Notes: a model not told the origin generated them from the sequence alone. A stretch of DNA of 64,000 bases from an uncultured Dehalococcoidia bacterium (GCA_951812395.1 CATOSD010000001.1:1399108-1463107), one strand, 5' to 3'. Positions 35,701 through 42,112 are shown, counted from the stretch's first letter. Numbers and translations are program-made.

Positions 35701-36177
35701 TCCCCTAAAGAGGACGGCCAGCAACGCCAATCTGACGGCACCAGCTCCTGAACCGAGATAACCCGCCGCGGACCACAGGCCACCCTCTTGCCTACCAATC
35801 CGCGATAACTCGACAAGATTGGCGTCAATATCGGATGGCAATGTGGGTATGGAACGAGCCCTGGTGCCGTCAGGGAACTCCACATCACGCCAAAGGCACT
35901 CAAGGACTCTGACGAGATGGCTCTTGCCGCTGCCGTAGAAGCCGCTCACCCAGACGGCCTGCTGCTGAGGCTGTGAGACGTTTGTTAGAAACGCCGAGAG
36001 TATTCGGTCCAGGCCCTGTCGGTACTCACCCTCACAGACGAATGACTCAAGCTCGTACCTAAGAACATCCCATTCGTTCGCCGACTGGGGCTGGATGACC
36101 TTCGTTACGCCGTCGTTGGGTATGACGGTCGTAAGAGGGTCTCTGGAGAGCACCTCACGTATCTTGATATTCGGCAT
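32713..36177 (-). CDS. brxC: BREX ATPase BrxC (PglY-like)
   Basis: 1,154 residues from the ATG at 36177, which shares one base with the brxB stop; a longer frame to 36243 would lie inside brxB and is rejected. The N-terminus MPNIKIREVLSRDPLTTVIP is typical of BrxC. The P-loop is VWVSGFYGSGKSHLVR (about 75-90) and Walker B is LTLLVFDELQQFIG. Downstream come long alpha-helical regions and a C-terminal coiled segment rich in Arg and Glu. BrxC is the largest BREX ATPase, required for phage exclusion, and probably couples ATP hydrolysis to assembly of the complex with BrxB, PglX and PglZ. No disruption is seen. Confidence 0.93.
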   Translation of the reverse strand: MPNIKIREVLSRDPLTTVIPNDGVTKVIQPQSANEWDVLRYELESFVCEGEYRQGLDRILSAFLTNVSQPQQQAVWVSGFYGSGKSHLVRVLECLWRDVEFPDGTRARSIPTLPSDIDANLVELSRIGRQEGGLWSAAGYLGSGAGAVRLALLAVLFRGADLPEQYPAARLVIWLKQNGWYDTVAAAVEARSKTLNHELRNMYVSPVLAESLLEAIPGLASSPPDVRTLLREQYPNVSDISDSDLHSAIADVLSLQSTAPGKPPLTLLVFDELQQFIGSDPQRTLHVQNVVEACAAQFGSHLLFVGTGQSALQANTELSKLQGRFSIRVTLSDVDVEKVVREVVLRKTPDKVASVKSALDSASGEIDRHLAGTRIGPQPSDIQDRVADYPILPVRRRLWERMLRSVDSAGTAGQLRTQLRIVHDTTREVAAKPLGTVAPADAVYWQIETEMLQSAILPRDVATVIRELDDGTEDGKLRSRLCALIFMVGKLPRDEGPLATGVRATSDALADLVVDDLTAGSASLRQRVPVVLQDLVEKGTLILFDGEYRLQTPESIEWETDYRSRLSRVLGDDVRMAAERETAVREALATALKGLTFLQGATRTPRKYEMHLGSERPATDGSSVPLWVQDEWSTALGSVREEARQAGVDNPTVFVFLPRLEADEMRQTIGRLRAAEETVSTRAVPQTSAGIEARGAMQSRIDVEGKHVSDLVDNIIRNARVHQGGGNEVVAASFPEAIGQAVEAALTRLFPRFSDADQSGWNRVVTRALQGAADALSTLGYSSDVEKHPVCQEIRSFVGGAGKKGSEVRRHFSDPPYGWSRDAVDGALLALLAGGFLRASRSGQPMTAKDLNQQQVGVTDFFSEGVIVSTAQRIAVRGVASAMGLPAKSGEEAEAIPVILERLQSEAQAAGGEAPLPAQPDTAIVKELRELAGNRQIVGVAEKGDILIGLHRDWSAAGEAARERLPEWQRLERLLHHARVLPVATELNPQMEAIRSQRSLLTDPNPLPPLLSKVTTALRKTVSEAHSHLRKERDREVTELEKSEDWLNLEPADRKRILVSHGLSPIPDLAIGTDQALKDSLEGTGLQDWDDRVLALKTRIAQAREEAALLLTPKAVTVRPTPATLNSREDVEDYIQRLREQLLAQVDDHPVIIP

Positions 36178-36722
36178 CAGTTGCCCCCCTCTATCGGCAC
36201 AGCGTGATAGTTCCAGCCGTCGCGGGCATTGAGCAGTCGCCAATTGGAGCCGTCCCGTTGTCCAGGGAAGAACGCAAGTAGACGGCCAAGTATCTCGGAA
36301 TCGACCTTCGCAATGAGTTCAGCGACTCGTATGAGACCGAACAGCGATGCCAAGCCAAGCAGGGCCACGACAGTATTCTCATCAACACTTGGGTGTCTCA
36401 ATTCGTTGCACACTCGTTCCGCCGCGTAGTCTGAGAAATCAACGAGGGCCAGTTCCAGGTCTTCGGGCTGTTCAAAGTAAGCATCCTTATACTCGTGGTT
36501 CGTCATCCACTCTGCGAATGAATCGGTGATGTCTATGAGGCGCCACATGTGTCCAGCGTCGGTTGTGGCGGTCTCAAACTCTCCTATGCGTAGCCGCAGG
36601 CGGCGCTCTTGGCCGGGGTCGTATCTGGCGAACCAGACCTTCTGAGCCCCGGCAAGCTTATGGTCCCAGGGAAGCCTCACGTACCGTTCATATCGGCTCA
36701 GGAGGTCCTCTATCTCACTCAT
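36177..36722 (-). CDS. brxB: BREX protein BrxB (DUF1788)
   Basis: 181 residues. It begins MSEIEDLLSRYERYVRLPWD and ends with the DUF1788 signature GRLLAFFPGQRDGSN followed by WRLLNARDGWNYHAVPI. Length and motifs match BrxB of type I BREX. It is thought to bridge BrxC and PglZ in the BREX complex; no catalytic motif is visible. Its ATG overlaps the brxA stop by 4 bp and its stop overlaps the brxC start, so the three genes are tightly coupled. Confidence 0.9.
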   Translation of the reverse strand: MSEIEDLLSRYERYVRLPWDHKLAGAQKVWFARYDPGQERRLRLRIGEFETATTDAGHMWRLIDITDSFAEWMTNHEYKDAYFEQPEDLELALVDFSDYAAERVCNELRHPSVDENTVVALLGLASLFGLIRVAELIAKVDSEILGRLLAFFPGQRDGSNWRLLNARDGWNYHAVPIEGGN

Positions 36723-37507
36723 GGTGTAGGGTCTCCTTGATCACGCATAAGATGACGGAAGCTCACCTCCACTACATCTCCGGCTGCTCTGTACTCGATC
36801 CAGCCCTGACGGGAGGCTGTGACCGCCAGGGCTTTTAGCTCGTGAATGGGCGCGTCGAGCATGTTGGCCCACAGCGTGGTGAAGAGGGCCTGACCGCGCT
36901 TGCCACAGAGGTCACCCAATAGGAGAGCGTAAGCGAGTGACGTTGGACGAGCACGCGATCTGACTCTCTTCTTCGTTTGCTGCCCTGACAGTAGCCCTGC
37001 CTTCTCCCAGGAAGACGACACGTTCCGCCCAAGGCGCTCGCGGGAGGTCGCCACGAACTTCCCGGGGAACTGATGCTCGGCCTCCTCTGCAAATTCATGG
37101 GGCGTAACCGTCACGCCCATAGGAAGGCGAAGGACGAACGGCGTCATCGCCCGGACGATGGGATCCCGCGCGGTCGAACATAGCAGGGCGATCATCGGCT
37201 GCGCGCCGCCATCGGCATCCCACAAGTCTTTGAGAGCTCTGAAGGCCAGCATGTTGGGGTCCAGCCCATACAGCTCGCGAAGCCGCTCGAAGGTGATGCG
37301 ACGGGCAGAGGCCGTTGGTTTGCCCAAGAGATTCTGCTCAATGATGGCAGCCCTGTAAGCATCCCCTGTGGCAGGGACGGGGCGGCTGGCTAGGAGAACG
37401 CGTAGTTCTTCCAACTTCAGAGTGCTGCTCAGGTGAGTGCCAGTTGGTTCGATCCTTAGCCCGTAGGTCGAAGCTGATCGCGGCACTCGTGAATCCGTGG
37501 TCATCAT
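36719..37507 (-). CDS. brxA: BREX protein BrxA (DUF1819)
   Basis: 262 residues, somewhat longer than the roughly 200 usual for BrxA owing to an N-terminal extension. DUF1819-type features are KLEELRVLLASRP, then TFERLRELYGLDPNMLAFRA, a winged-helix-like VTPHEFAEEAEHQFPGKF, and SWEKAGLLSG followed by RARPTSLAYALLLGDLCGKR. BrxA is a small DNA-binding protein and the usual first gene of type I BREX. The order brxA-brxB-brxC-pglX-pglZ-brxL here is exactly the type I layout. Two adjacent ATGs (37507, 37504) are possible starts. A -10-like TATACT lies only about 8 bases upstream (37515-37520), so a near-leaderless transcript is possible. Confidence 0.88.
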   Translation of the reverse strand: MMTTDSRVPRSASTYGLRIEPTGTHLSSTLKLEELRVLLASRPVPATGDAYRAAIIEQNLLGKPTASARRITFERLRELYGLDPNMLAFRALKDLWDADGGAQPMIALLCSTARDPIVRAMTPFVLRLPMGVTVTPHEFAEEAEHQFPGKFVATSRERLGRNVSSSWEKAGLLSGQQTKKRVRSRARPTSLAYALLLGDLCGKRGQALFTTLWANMLDAPIHELKALAVTASRQGWIEYRAAGDVVEVSFRHLMRDQGDPTP

Positions 37508-37592
37508 GATTCTCAGTATAGCCCTCCAAAAGATTTGGTGCTACACTAGCAGGAGAGATAAACTTAAACTCTCCTGCTAATGGAGGTGCCCT
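37508..37592. promoter_or_regulatory. Divergent promoter region between brxA and the PP-loop gene
   Basis: An 85-bp intergenic region from which both the BREX operon (leftward) and the PAPS-reductase-like gene (rightward) must start. On the minus strand a TATACT -10-like box occupies 37515-37520. On the plus strand TTGGTG (37535-37540) and ATAAAC (about 37558) are weak -35/-10 candidates. The plus-strand gene has a strong GGAGGTG ribosome site at 37582-37588. Confidence 0.55.
37547..37579. promoter_or_regulatory. Perfect 11-bp inverted repeat, candidate operator
   Basis: tagcaggagag (37547-37557) and ctctcctgcta (37569-37579) are perfect inverse complements separated by an 11-base AT-rich spacer (ataaacttaaa). 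Arm centres are about two helical turns apart, which suits a dimeric repressor. It overlaps the predicted plus-strand -10 region. BREX loci are known to be controlled by BrxR (WYL-domain) proteins that bind inverted repeats upstream of the operon, but no brxR gene lies in this window. Confidence 0.6.
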
Positions 37593-38339
37593 ATGTCTAC
37601 CCGACACGTCTTGAGCTTTGGAGGAGGTGTGAACAGCGTAGCCCTCATGCTCGTCTTACTGCGAGAAGAGTTGCCCTTCGATGAGGCGGTGTTTGCTGAT
37701 ACGGGAGGAGAGGTACCCGAGACGTACCAATACGTAGAGACGGCGAAGCAGTATCTGGCCGATCATGAAGTACCCCTCACCATCGTGGCCAAGCGGGGGC
37801 GCTCACTCTATGAAACCTCGTGGGACCGTCGGGTATTCCCGTCGGCTATCTGGAGATGGTCAACCAGGGACTTCAAGATTACGCCGATTCAGCGGCATTA
37901 CAGGTCGCTGGATGTCCACATCAACCAATACCTGGGTATCGCATGGGATGAGGTCCATAGGATGAAGGACAGCCGGGTTGACTACGTGACCAATCTGTAT
38001 CCGCTGATTGACCGGCGGCTCACGCGGGCGGACTGCATAGACATCATCCAGGAGGCTGGGCTGCCCACCCCGCAGAGGAGCTCGTGTTTCTTTTGCCCGT
38101 TCAACTCCGTTGACCGGTGGCGCTGGCTCTACGAGACCCACCCCGACCTCTTCGATAAGTCCATCGCACTGGAAGAAAACTCAAAGCACTTCCCCTCTCA
38201 GCGGCTCACAGATCAAGCCTTTCGCGAGAGGACTGATATCTCTCTCCGTTCCCTCGCTGAGGTATTCGCAGACGGGCGTCCAATGCCGGCTCAACCAGCC
38301 GTCGAACAACAACCATGTGGAGCCGAGTGTGGGACATGA
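37593..38339 (+). CDS. PP-loop/PAPS-reductase-like ATP pyrophosphatase with Cys motifs
   Basis: 248 residues. The N-terminal PP-loop is LSFGGGVNSVALMLVLL (SGGxxS type). VFADTGGEVPETYQYVE follows, as in phosphoadenosine-phosphosulfate reductase-family and tRNA thiolation ATPases. The C-terminal half has RADCIDIIQEAGLPTPQRSS with a CFFCPF motif, which could bind a metal or Fe-S cluster, and the protein ends PCGAECGT. Enzymes of this superfamily adenylate a substrate and often transfer sulfur. DndC of phosphorothioation systems and BrxP of type IV BREX belong to the same broad family. Lying back-to-back with a type I BREX operon, it may add a nucleic-acid modification, but the substrate is unknown. 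Start chosen by the GGAGGTG site. Confidence 0.8.
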   Translation: MSTRHVLSFGGGVNSVALMLVLLREELPFDEAVFADTGGEVPETYQYVETAKQYLADHEVPLTIVAKRGRSLYETSWDRRVFPSAIWRWSTRDFKITPIQRHYRSLDVHINQYLGIAWDEVHRMKDSRVDYVTNLYPLIDRRLTRADCIDIIQEAGLPTPQRSSCFFCPFNSVDRWRWLYETHPDLFDKSIALEENSKHFPSQRLTDQAFRERTDISLRSLAEVFADGRPMPAQPAVEQQPCGAECGT

Positions 38340-38347
38340 GTGAGAGC

Positions 38348-38610
38348 TCAGAGAGTCAGGTTGGGCAGAGGCAAACTTGGATGGAGCCTACTATTAGTGT
38401 TCCCCTCAGTAGGATTGTCGTCCCTTCCACTATCAGTCACAGGGAAAACTCGCAAGGTGCCACGATGCGCCGTCCCGCCGCACGTCGTGCAAACTTCGTC
38501 TCCCGTATCCGCACCGAGGTCGTACTCCCTTTCGACGGGAGATGATTGCAGAGTGGGTTGCCCTTAGCCTCCCAAGCCCGTCGCGATTGCGCCGCTTTGC
38601 TTGACTGCAT
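38348..38610 (-). pseudogene. Small zinc-ribbon-like protein, apparently frameshifted
   Basis: From an ATG at 38610 (GAGGAG 11 bases upstream) the minus strand reads MQSSKAAQSRRAWEAKGNPL followed by CNH. After a one-base shift near 38540 another frame reads VEREYDLGADTGDEVCTTCG and ends at 38348. The two pieces together resemble small proteins with a CxH...CxxC zinc site that I recall as common in Chloroflexota genomes. Neither frame alone gives a complete domain, so a one-base indel (or sequence error) is likely. It converges with the PP-loop gene and ends 9 bp from its stop. Confidence 0.4.
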
Positions 38611-38630
38611 CGCGTCCTAGTCTCCTCTGG

Positions 38631-39002
38631 CTATGCCCTGGCTTGTATCAGGACGCGCCCGCCGTCCTCCACGTCGATGTTCAGGTTGTGCCTGTCCAGC
38701 AGAAGCATACCCACCAGAGGGGTACTACCGGTGGCGTCGGCCTTGATGTGTCTCGGCTGGCCGTCCCAGAGTACAGTAGCGTTGTGAACGTCGAAGCTCA
38801 CAACATCGTCGTTTGCCAGGAACGCCCAGCCCATGTGTGAGAACGACAACCCCAGGTCGGCAACCACGGCGGTCGGCAGTGTCAGGGTGCCGGTGTAGCC
38901 GGTATCGATGACGGCCTCGATGTCGCGAGTCTGCCCCTCCGAGCCCTGCAAGGAAAGGGTCACCACCGCTTCATAGGCGGCGTTCACCGACCCTTCGATC
39001 AT
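38631..39002 (-). CDS. Clan AA (retropepsin-like) aspartic protease
   Basis: 123 residues. The active-site motif is DIEAVIDTGYTGTLTLPTAV, i.e. the D-T-G triplet of retroviral-type proteases with a flanking hydrophobic strand. STPLVGMLLLDRHNLNIDVE supplies the second conserved psi-loop strand. Proteins of this size act as homodimers, each giving one Asp. Its ATG overlaps the stop of the preceding small gene by 4 bp (ATGA), so the two are translated together. Such pairs recur in Chloroflexota and cyanobacteria; a processing or toxin-antitoxin-like role has not been demonstrated. Confidence 0.8.
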   Translation of the reverse strand: MIEGSVNAAYEAVVTLSLQGSEGQTRDIEAVIDTGYTGTLTLPTAVVADLGLSFSHMGWAFLANDDVVSFDVHNATVLWDGQPRHIKADATGSTPLVGMLLLDRHNLNIDVEDGGRVLIQARA

Positions 39003-39289
39003 TCCCTCCTCCGCAGGGAGCCAGCCCCGAAGCTGCGAATCGCCCGGTACCCGACTCGCTCGACCAGGACGTCTATGGCGCCTGGACGCTGCGCTCTCAG
39101 ACGGTCCACTACACCGCTCTCACTATCGGCTATCGCCCATTCCCCGGTCTCAACGTCGATAGCGACGTATTCTCCAAGGTGGTCGGCTTCGACCTGGGGC
39201 AGGATGTCCCGCTCGTATATCTCCCTGCCGAGGCGTGCCGCCTCTTCGCGGGGGCGGCGCGGGCGCGCCGGCGTCTTCGTGTGGGTCAT
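38999..39289 (-). CDS. Small partner protein of the aspartic protease
   Basis: 96 residues from the ATG at 39289 (GAGAGG upstream); the frame is open further but that part is unlikely to be native. An N-terminal basic segment (TPARPRRPREEAARLGREIY) is followed by LGEYVAIDVETGEWAIADSE and VDRLRAQRPGAIDVLVERVG. The 'EYVAIDVETG.W.I' and 'RVGYRAIRSFG' motifs recur in proteins encoded directly before clan AA proteases. The gene has antitoxin-like size and coupling, but its function is unknown. It is divergent from the CD-NTase operon, sharing a 160-bp promoter region. Confidence 0.6.
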   Translation of the reverse strand: MTHTKTPARPRRPREEAARLGREIYERDILPQVEADHLGEYVAIDVETGEWAIADSESGVVDRLRAQRPGAIDVLVERVGYRAIRSFGAGSLRRRE

Positions 39290-39412
39290 GCACACATCCT
39301 CTCGAAGGCGTACTACTACTGACATTTTACCGCGTTGCGGGTTGTTCCGGCAACGAAGCCGAGCGACCAGCGAACCTCGCCGCTCCCCTAGTCTTAACTG
39401 CGGATGCCGGTG

Positions 39413-39440
39413 TAAAATGGGGGGAAGCACGATAAGAAGG
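39413..39440 (+). promoter_or_regulatory. Candidate -10 and ribosome site of the CBASS operon
   Basis: taaaat at 39413-39418 is a reasonable -10 box; no matching -35 was found at the proper spacing. AGAAGG (39435-39440) lies 9 bases before the TTG at 39450, which supports that start over the ATG at 39417, because the ATG overlaps the -10 box itself. Confidence 0.35.
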
Positions 39441-39449
39441 AATCCTTCA

Positions 39450-40481
39450 TTGCAGAATACGGCCTCACACCTGAACGACGTTCACGCGGAGTTGGCCCCG
39501 TCCGACGATACACTGTCCGCCGCCCGAAGCCGGCGAGATGAGGTTCTCGCGACGGTCAGAAACTATCCTGGCGCCCTCCGAACCTACAAATCTGGTTCAA
39601 TCGCCCATCGGACTGCCAACCAGGACACCGACGCCGACTGCGGTGTAGTGCTCGACCGGCGCTCCTATCCGAGGTTGGGTCCAGATGGAGAACGCGAGGG
39701 GCCGAACCAGATCGTCGAGGATGTCCGGGAGCTCCTGCGTGAGCGTCTGAAGGAAGACCACCCCGACATTAGGTTCAGGGTCACGAAGCGAGCCATCCAG
39801 GTGTCCTTCAACGAGCCATTGGACGATGGGACTGACCCGTCGGTAGACCTGATCGTCGCTCTGACCCGCAAGAATGGCCAGGGGCTCTGGATTCCCAACA
39901 ATGAAACCAAAGGTTGGGACGCATCCCATCCCGAGTATCACACGACGGTCTTGACGGATGACCCTGCCGACCTCAGGCGCGTCAGAGCTAGGGTCATCAG
40001 GCTCGCAAAGGGGTGGAACACACAGCTCGCGCAGCCCGGCCTCTGTAGCTTCAATATCGAGGCCCTTGCTCTGAGTTGCATTACTGAAGAGCATGGCGTG
40101 TCCGATGGCTTAGCCGAATTATTTCGATACGCCGCCAGCGACCTGAAGAAACGGTTGACTCCCGACCCCGCTGGCGTTTCCAAACCCATAAAGCTGCCGA
40201 TGGACCGCGATGTGGTCGTTGGCCGCCTAAAGAGAGCGGCCAAGCGTATGAAGGACGCACTGGACAACGACGACGACAAAGAGAAGGTTCAGGAAGCCAT
40301 GGCAGGGCTGTACCCGAACTACATCAGCCCACCAAGTGGCAGTGAATCGAAGGAGGAGATTGCCTCCGCACTCCGCAGCGGAAGCACCGCGCTGGGAGTC
40401 TCAGGAGGCGCGCTGAGCCTTGGTGGTAGCGGTAGCCCCAGCCTCAAATCAACTAGATCGTGGGGAAGTGAGCGCGCGTAG
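39450..40481 (+). CDS. CBASS CD-NTase (cGAS/DncV-like nucleotidyltransferase)
   Basis: 343 residues from a TTG start; an ATG at 39417 is the alternative. The nucleotidyltransferase signature is YKSGSIAHRTANQDTDADCG, giving Gly49-Ser50 and the metal-binding Asp61/Asp63. The third Asp is 133 in PSVDLIVALTR. The C-terminal half (RARVIRLAKGWNTQL through SDGLAELFRYAASDLKKRL) fits the helical OAS1-C/CD-NTase core, with a Gly/Ser-rich tail. In CBASS this enzyme senses infection and makes a cyclic oligonucleotide that activates the effector. It leads a three-gene operon with overlapping ends (E2-like protein, membrane protein). The product nucleotide cannot be predicted by eye. Confidence 0.85.
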   Translation: MQNTASHLNDVHAELAPSDDTLSAARSRRDEVLATVRNYPGALRTYKSGSIAHRTANQDTDADCGVVLDRRSYPRLGPDGEREGPNQIVEDVRELLRERLKEDHPDIRFRVTKRAIQVSFNEPLDDGTDPSVDLIVALTRKNGQGLWIPNNETKGWDASHPEYHTTVLTDDPADLRRVRARVIRLAKGWNTQLAQPGLCSFNIEALALSCITEEHGVSDGLAELFRYAASDLKKRLTPDPAGVSKPIKLPMDRDVVVGRLKRAAKRMKDALDNDDDKEKVQEAMAGLYPNYISPPSGSESKEEIASALRSGSTALGVSGGALSLGGSGSPSLKSTRSWGSERA

Positions 40482-40929
40482 GAAGTTCACCGGGCCACCC
40501 AACAGAAGTAAGGGGCCGTGGTATGGGCTGACAGTGGTGCGACTCAACTTTGAGCGAGGCGTCAAGAGGCAGTTTCCCAACTTAAGAGGCGGAAGGATCA
40601 AGGGTGGCTACGAATATAGAGCCACTGTGCCAGTGTCTGACTACGAACCCAGAAAGACACGCATCTGGTTCAACGGCATGGCGAACGTCCCCTCGGTGTT
40701 CGCCGACGGTCCACGAGAGTCACCGCACCGCTACCATGACGATAGCCTTTGCATGTGGTATCCGGGCGATCCCATCGAGCGCCGATGGGTCTTCGAGGAT
40801 GGACTACATGCTCTGATGGGCTTGGTGATGGTCCATCTATTCAAGGAAGCCTGGTGGCGGGAGACAGGGGAGTGGCTTGGCGAGGAAGTCTCCCATGAAG
40901 CCCAATCGAAGGAGCAGACTGGGGCGTGA
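40468..40929 (+). CDS. CBASS E2-like ubiquitin-conjugating protein (stand-alone, short type II)
   Basis: 153 residues from a GTG at 40468, overlapping the CD-NTase end by 14 bp. The core resembles the bacterial E2 fold: LRGGRIKGGYEYRATVPVSD, then PHRYHDDSLCMWYPGDP with the presumed catalytic Cys95. A C-terminal helix follows, ALMGLVMVHLFKEAWWRETG, then EWLGEEVSH. Short type II CBASS systems carry an E2-like protein without E1 or JAB partners. In full type II systems Cap2 conjugates the C-terminus of the CD-NTase to targets and raises its activity. The CD-NTase here ends GSERA, which lacks an obvious terminal Gly for conjugation. The E2 assignment rests on motif resemblance. Confidence 0.75.
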   Translation: MSARRKFTGPPNRSKGPWYGLTVVRLNFERGVKRQFPNLRGGRIKGGYEYRATVPVSDYEPRKTRIWFNGMANVPSVFADGPRESPHRYHDDSLCMWYPGDPIERRWVFEDGLHALMGLVMVHLFKEAWWRETGEWLGEEVSHEAQSKEQTGA

Positions 40930-41468
40930 ACGAGGCGCAGCAACTCACACTGCCTTGGCCTGTTGTCGGTGCGGTCATTATCGGAGCAGTGTCGTTCACC
41001 GTATTCGTTCTCACAAACTGGTGGAACGGGGAACGTGAGAGGCTGACCCGCAGTCGTGAGGTCTTCTCGAAGGCGTACGTGGCTGTCCAAGAGTACAAGG
41101 AATTCCCGTATGTGATAAGGCGGCGCAGGAAGGATACGCCAGGGGAGGAACGAATACGCATCTCCTCTGAGTTGCGGAGGGTTCAGGCCGACCTAGCATT
41201 CTATTCCGCCTGGCTCATGACTGAATCTCGTCACGTCCATCGCAGCTTCTCTGAACTGCTTGAGCAGGTGCGGAGAGTGGCTGGCACAGCGATGCACGAG
41301 GCTTGGCTGGAGCCAGCTGCTGAGGACGACTCCAGTATGAACATGCCCAAGCTGGATATGTCTGCCTTAGCGCCCTTGGAAACTGCATATCTGGGGGAGG
41401 TGGCTGACCACCTCGCACTTTGGCCTCGCTGGGTCCGCCGTTTGTTCCGGCGCAATACGAATGAGTGA
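40926..41468 (+). CDS. Single-pass membrane protein, probable CBASS effector
   Basis: 180 residues. The GTG start overlaps the E2 stop by 4 bp. A short N-terminus is followed by one transmembrane helix at about residues 11-32 (PWPVVGAVIIGAVSFTVFVL), then a basic, mostly helical cytoplasmic region (ERERLTRSREVFSKAYVAVQ, LRRVQADLAFYSAWLMTESR). It has no nuclease, phospholipase or TIR motif. In CBASS operons the last gene of this kind usually encodes a membrane-disrupting effector that oligomerises on binding the cyclic nucleotide and kills the cell. The family was not recognised, so the effector role rests on operon position and topology. Confidence 0.65.
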   Translation: MNEAQQLTLPWPVVGAVIIGAVSFTVFVLTNWWNGERERLTRSREVFSKAYVAVQEYKEFPYVIRRRRKDTPGEERIRISSELRRVQADLAFYSAWLMTESRHVHRSFSELLEQVRRVAGTAMHEAWLEPAAEDDSSMNMPKLDMSALAPLETAYLGEVADHLALWPRWVRRLFRRNTNE

Positions 41469-41626
41469 GAGCAAGTCCTCACGGGGAGGATGCACCAAGA
41501 GCATCGCCTCCCGCCACAGTGACCAAGAGATACTCATAGATTGCCTACTCAGGTTATTCTCTGGCCGACCTGCGTGTGGATGTTCCGTTCCTGAGTAGCC
41601 TCCCCACTTCACCTCCTAAACGCAAC

Positions 41627-41648
41627 AAAAAAGGCCCACCACCGCTTA
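41627..41648 (-). repeat. Boundary repeat of the defence island, right copy
   Basis: The inverse complement reads taagcggtggtgggcctttttt and matches 21538-21557 apart from one extra G. It lies 160 bp after the last CBASS gene, in inverted orientation relative to the left copy. Confidence 0.4.
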
Positions 41649-41761
41649 CGGTAGATACCGCCATCTTCGAGATGTCGCTCGGCAGCCTGTCGGCGCACCA
41701 AGGACTCGCGATTCCTGTAGTGTGATGCGTGGGGGTGGAGGAACGCAAGGTTAGAGAGGGC

Positions 41762-41910
41762 CTACGCCCCCTCCTGCTGCTGCTCCCCCTTCTCCATCCG
41801 GTAGCCGACGCGGGGCACTGCGAAGATAGAGGCCGGGTTGGTCAGCGCCCGCCCGGCGTTGACCGAAAGCTCGGAGAGCAGCCGGTACTCGATGTTGGTG
41901 AGCGGGACGT
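41762..41910 (-). pseudogene. Relic of an OmpR-type response-regulator DNA-binding domain with an internal deletion
   Basis: The minus strand reads PLTNIEYRLLSELSVNAGRA followed by LTNPASIFAVPRVGYRMEKG. The intact regulator domain encoded at 45644-48046 has LLTNIEYRLLFELSVNAGRA and ends SYIFTEPSVGYRMPRG. About 40 codons, including the recognition helix, are missing between the two halves, and there is no receiver domain or start. It is a decayed, internally deleted duplicate of that regulator's 3' end. Confidence 0.75.
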
Positions 41911-42112
41911 CGCCGCCCTCGTCCCCCCCCCGACTGCCTGCCCCTTGAGTGGTGTTGCGGACGGTCCAGTCTGACGCCCGGCGATTTTCGTGCCCGAGGG
42001 CGGCTCGCAGGCCATGACCCATATGATCAATGCCATTGCCACACGCGCGATAGGAGGCGTCTCTCCCATCCCGCGCGTCAACGACCTCTCTCTACACTAA
42101 GCCAAGCCCGTA

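Larger units (their letters stand above)
41469..42112. other. Gene-poor stretch with a boundary repeat and a regulator relic
   Basis: No intact gene is seen. It contains the right-hand boundary repeat (41627-41648) and a relic of an OmpR-type DNA-binding domain (41762-41910), and a C9 run at 41923-41931. A plus-strand frame around 41619-41724 reads KRNKKGPPPLTVDTAIFEMS and stops soon after; it has no clear start. Confidence 0.5.

Noticed and set aside
36178..36243. N-terminal extension of brxC
   Set aside because: It lies within brxB; the ATG at 36177 gives the canonical BrxC start.
39075..39449. Upstream extension of the CD-NTase frame
   Set aside because: It overlaps the divergent small gene and reads as its antisense; the TTG at 39450 has a proper ribosome site.
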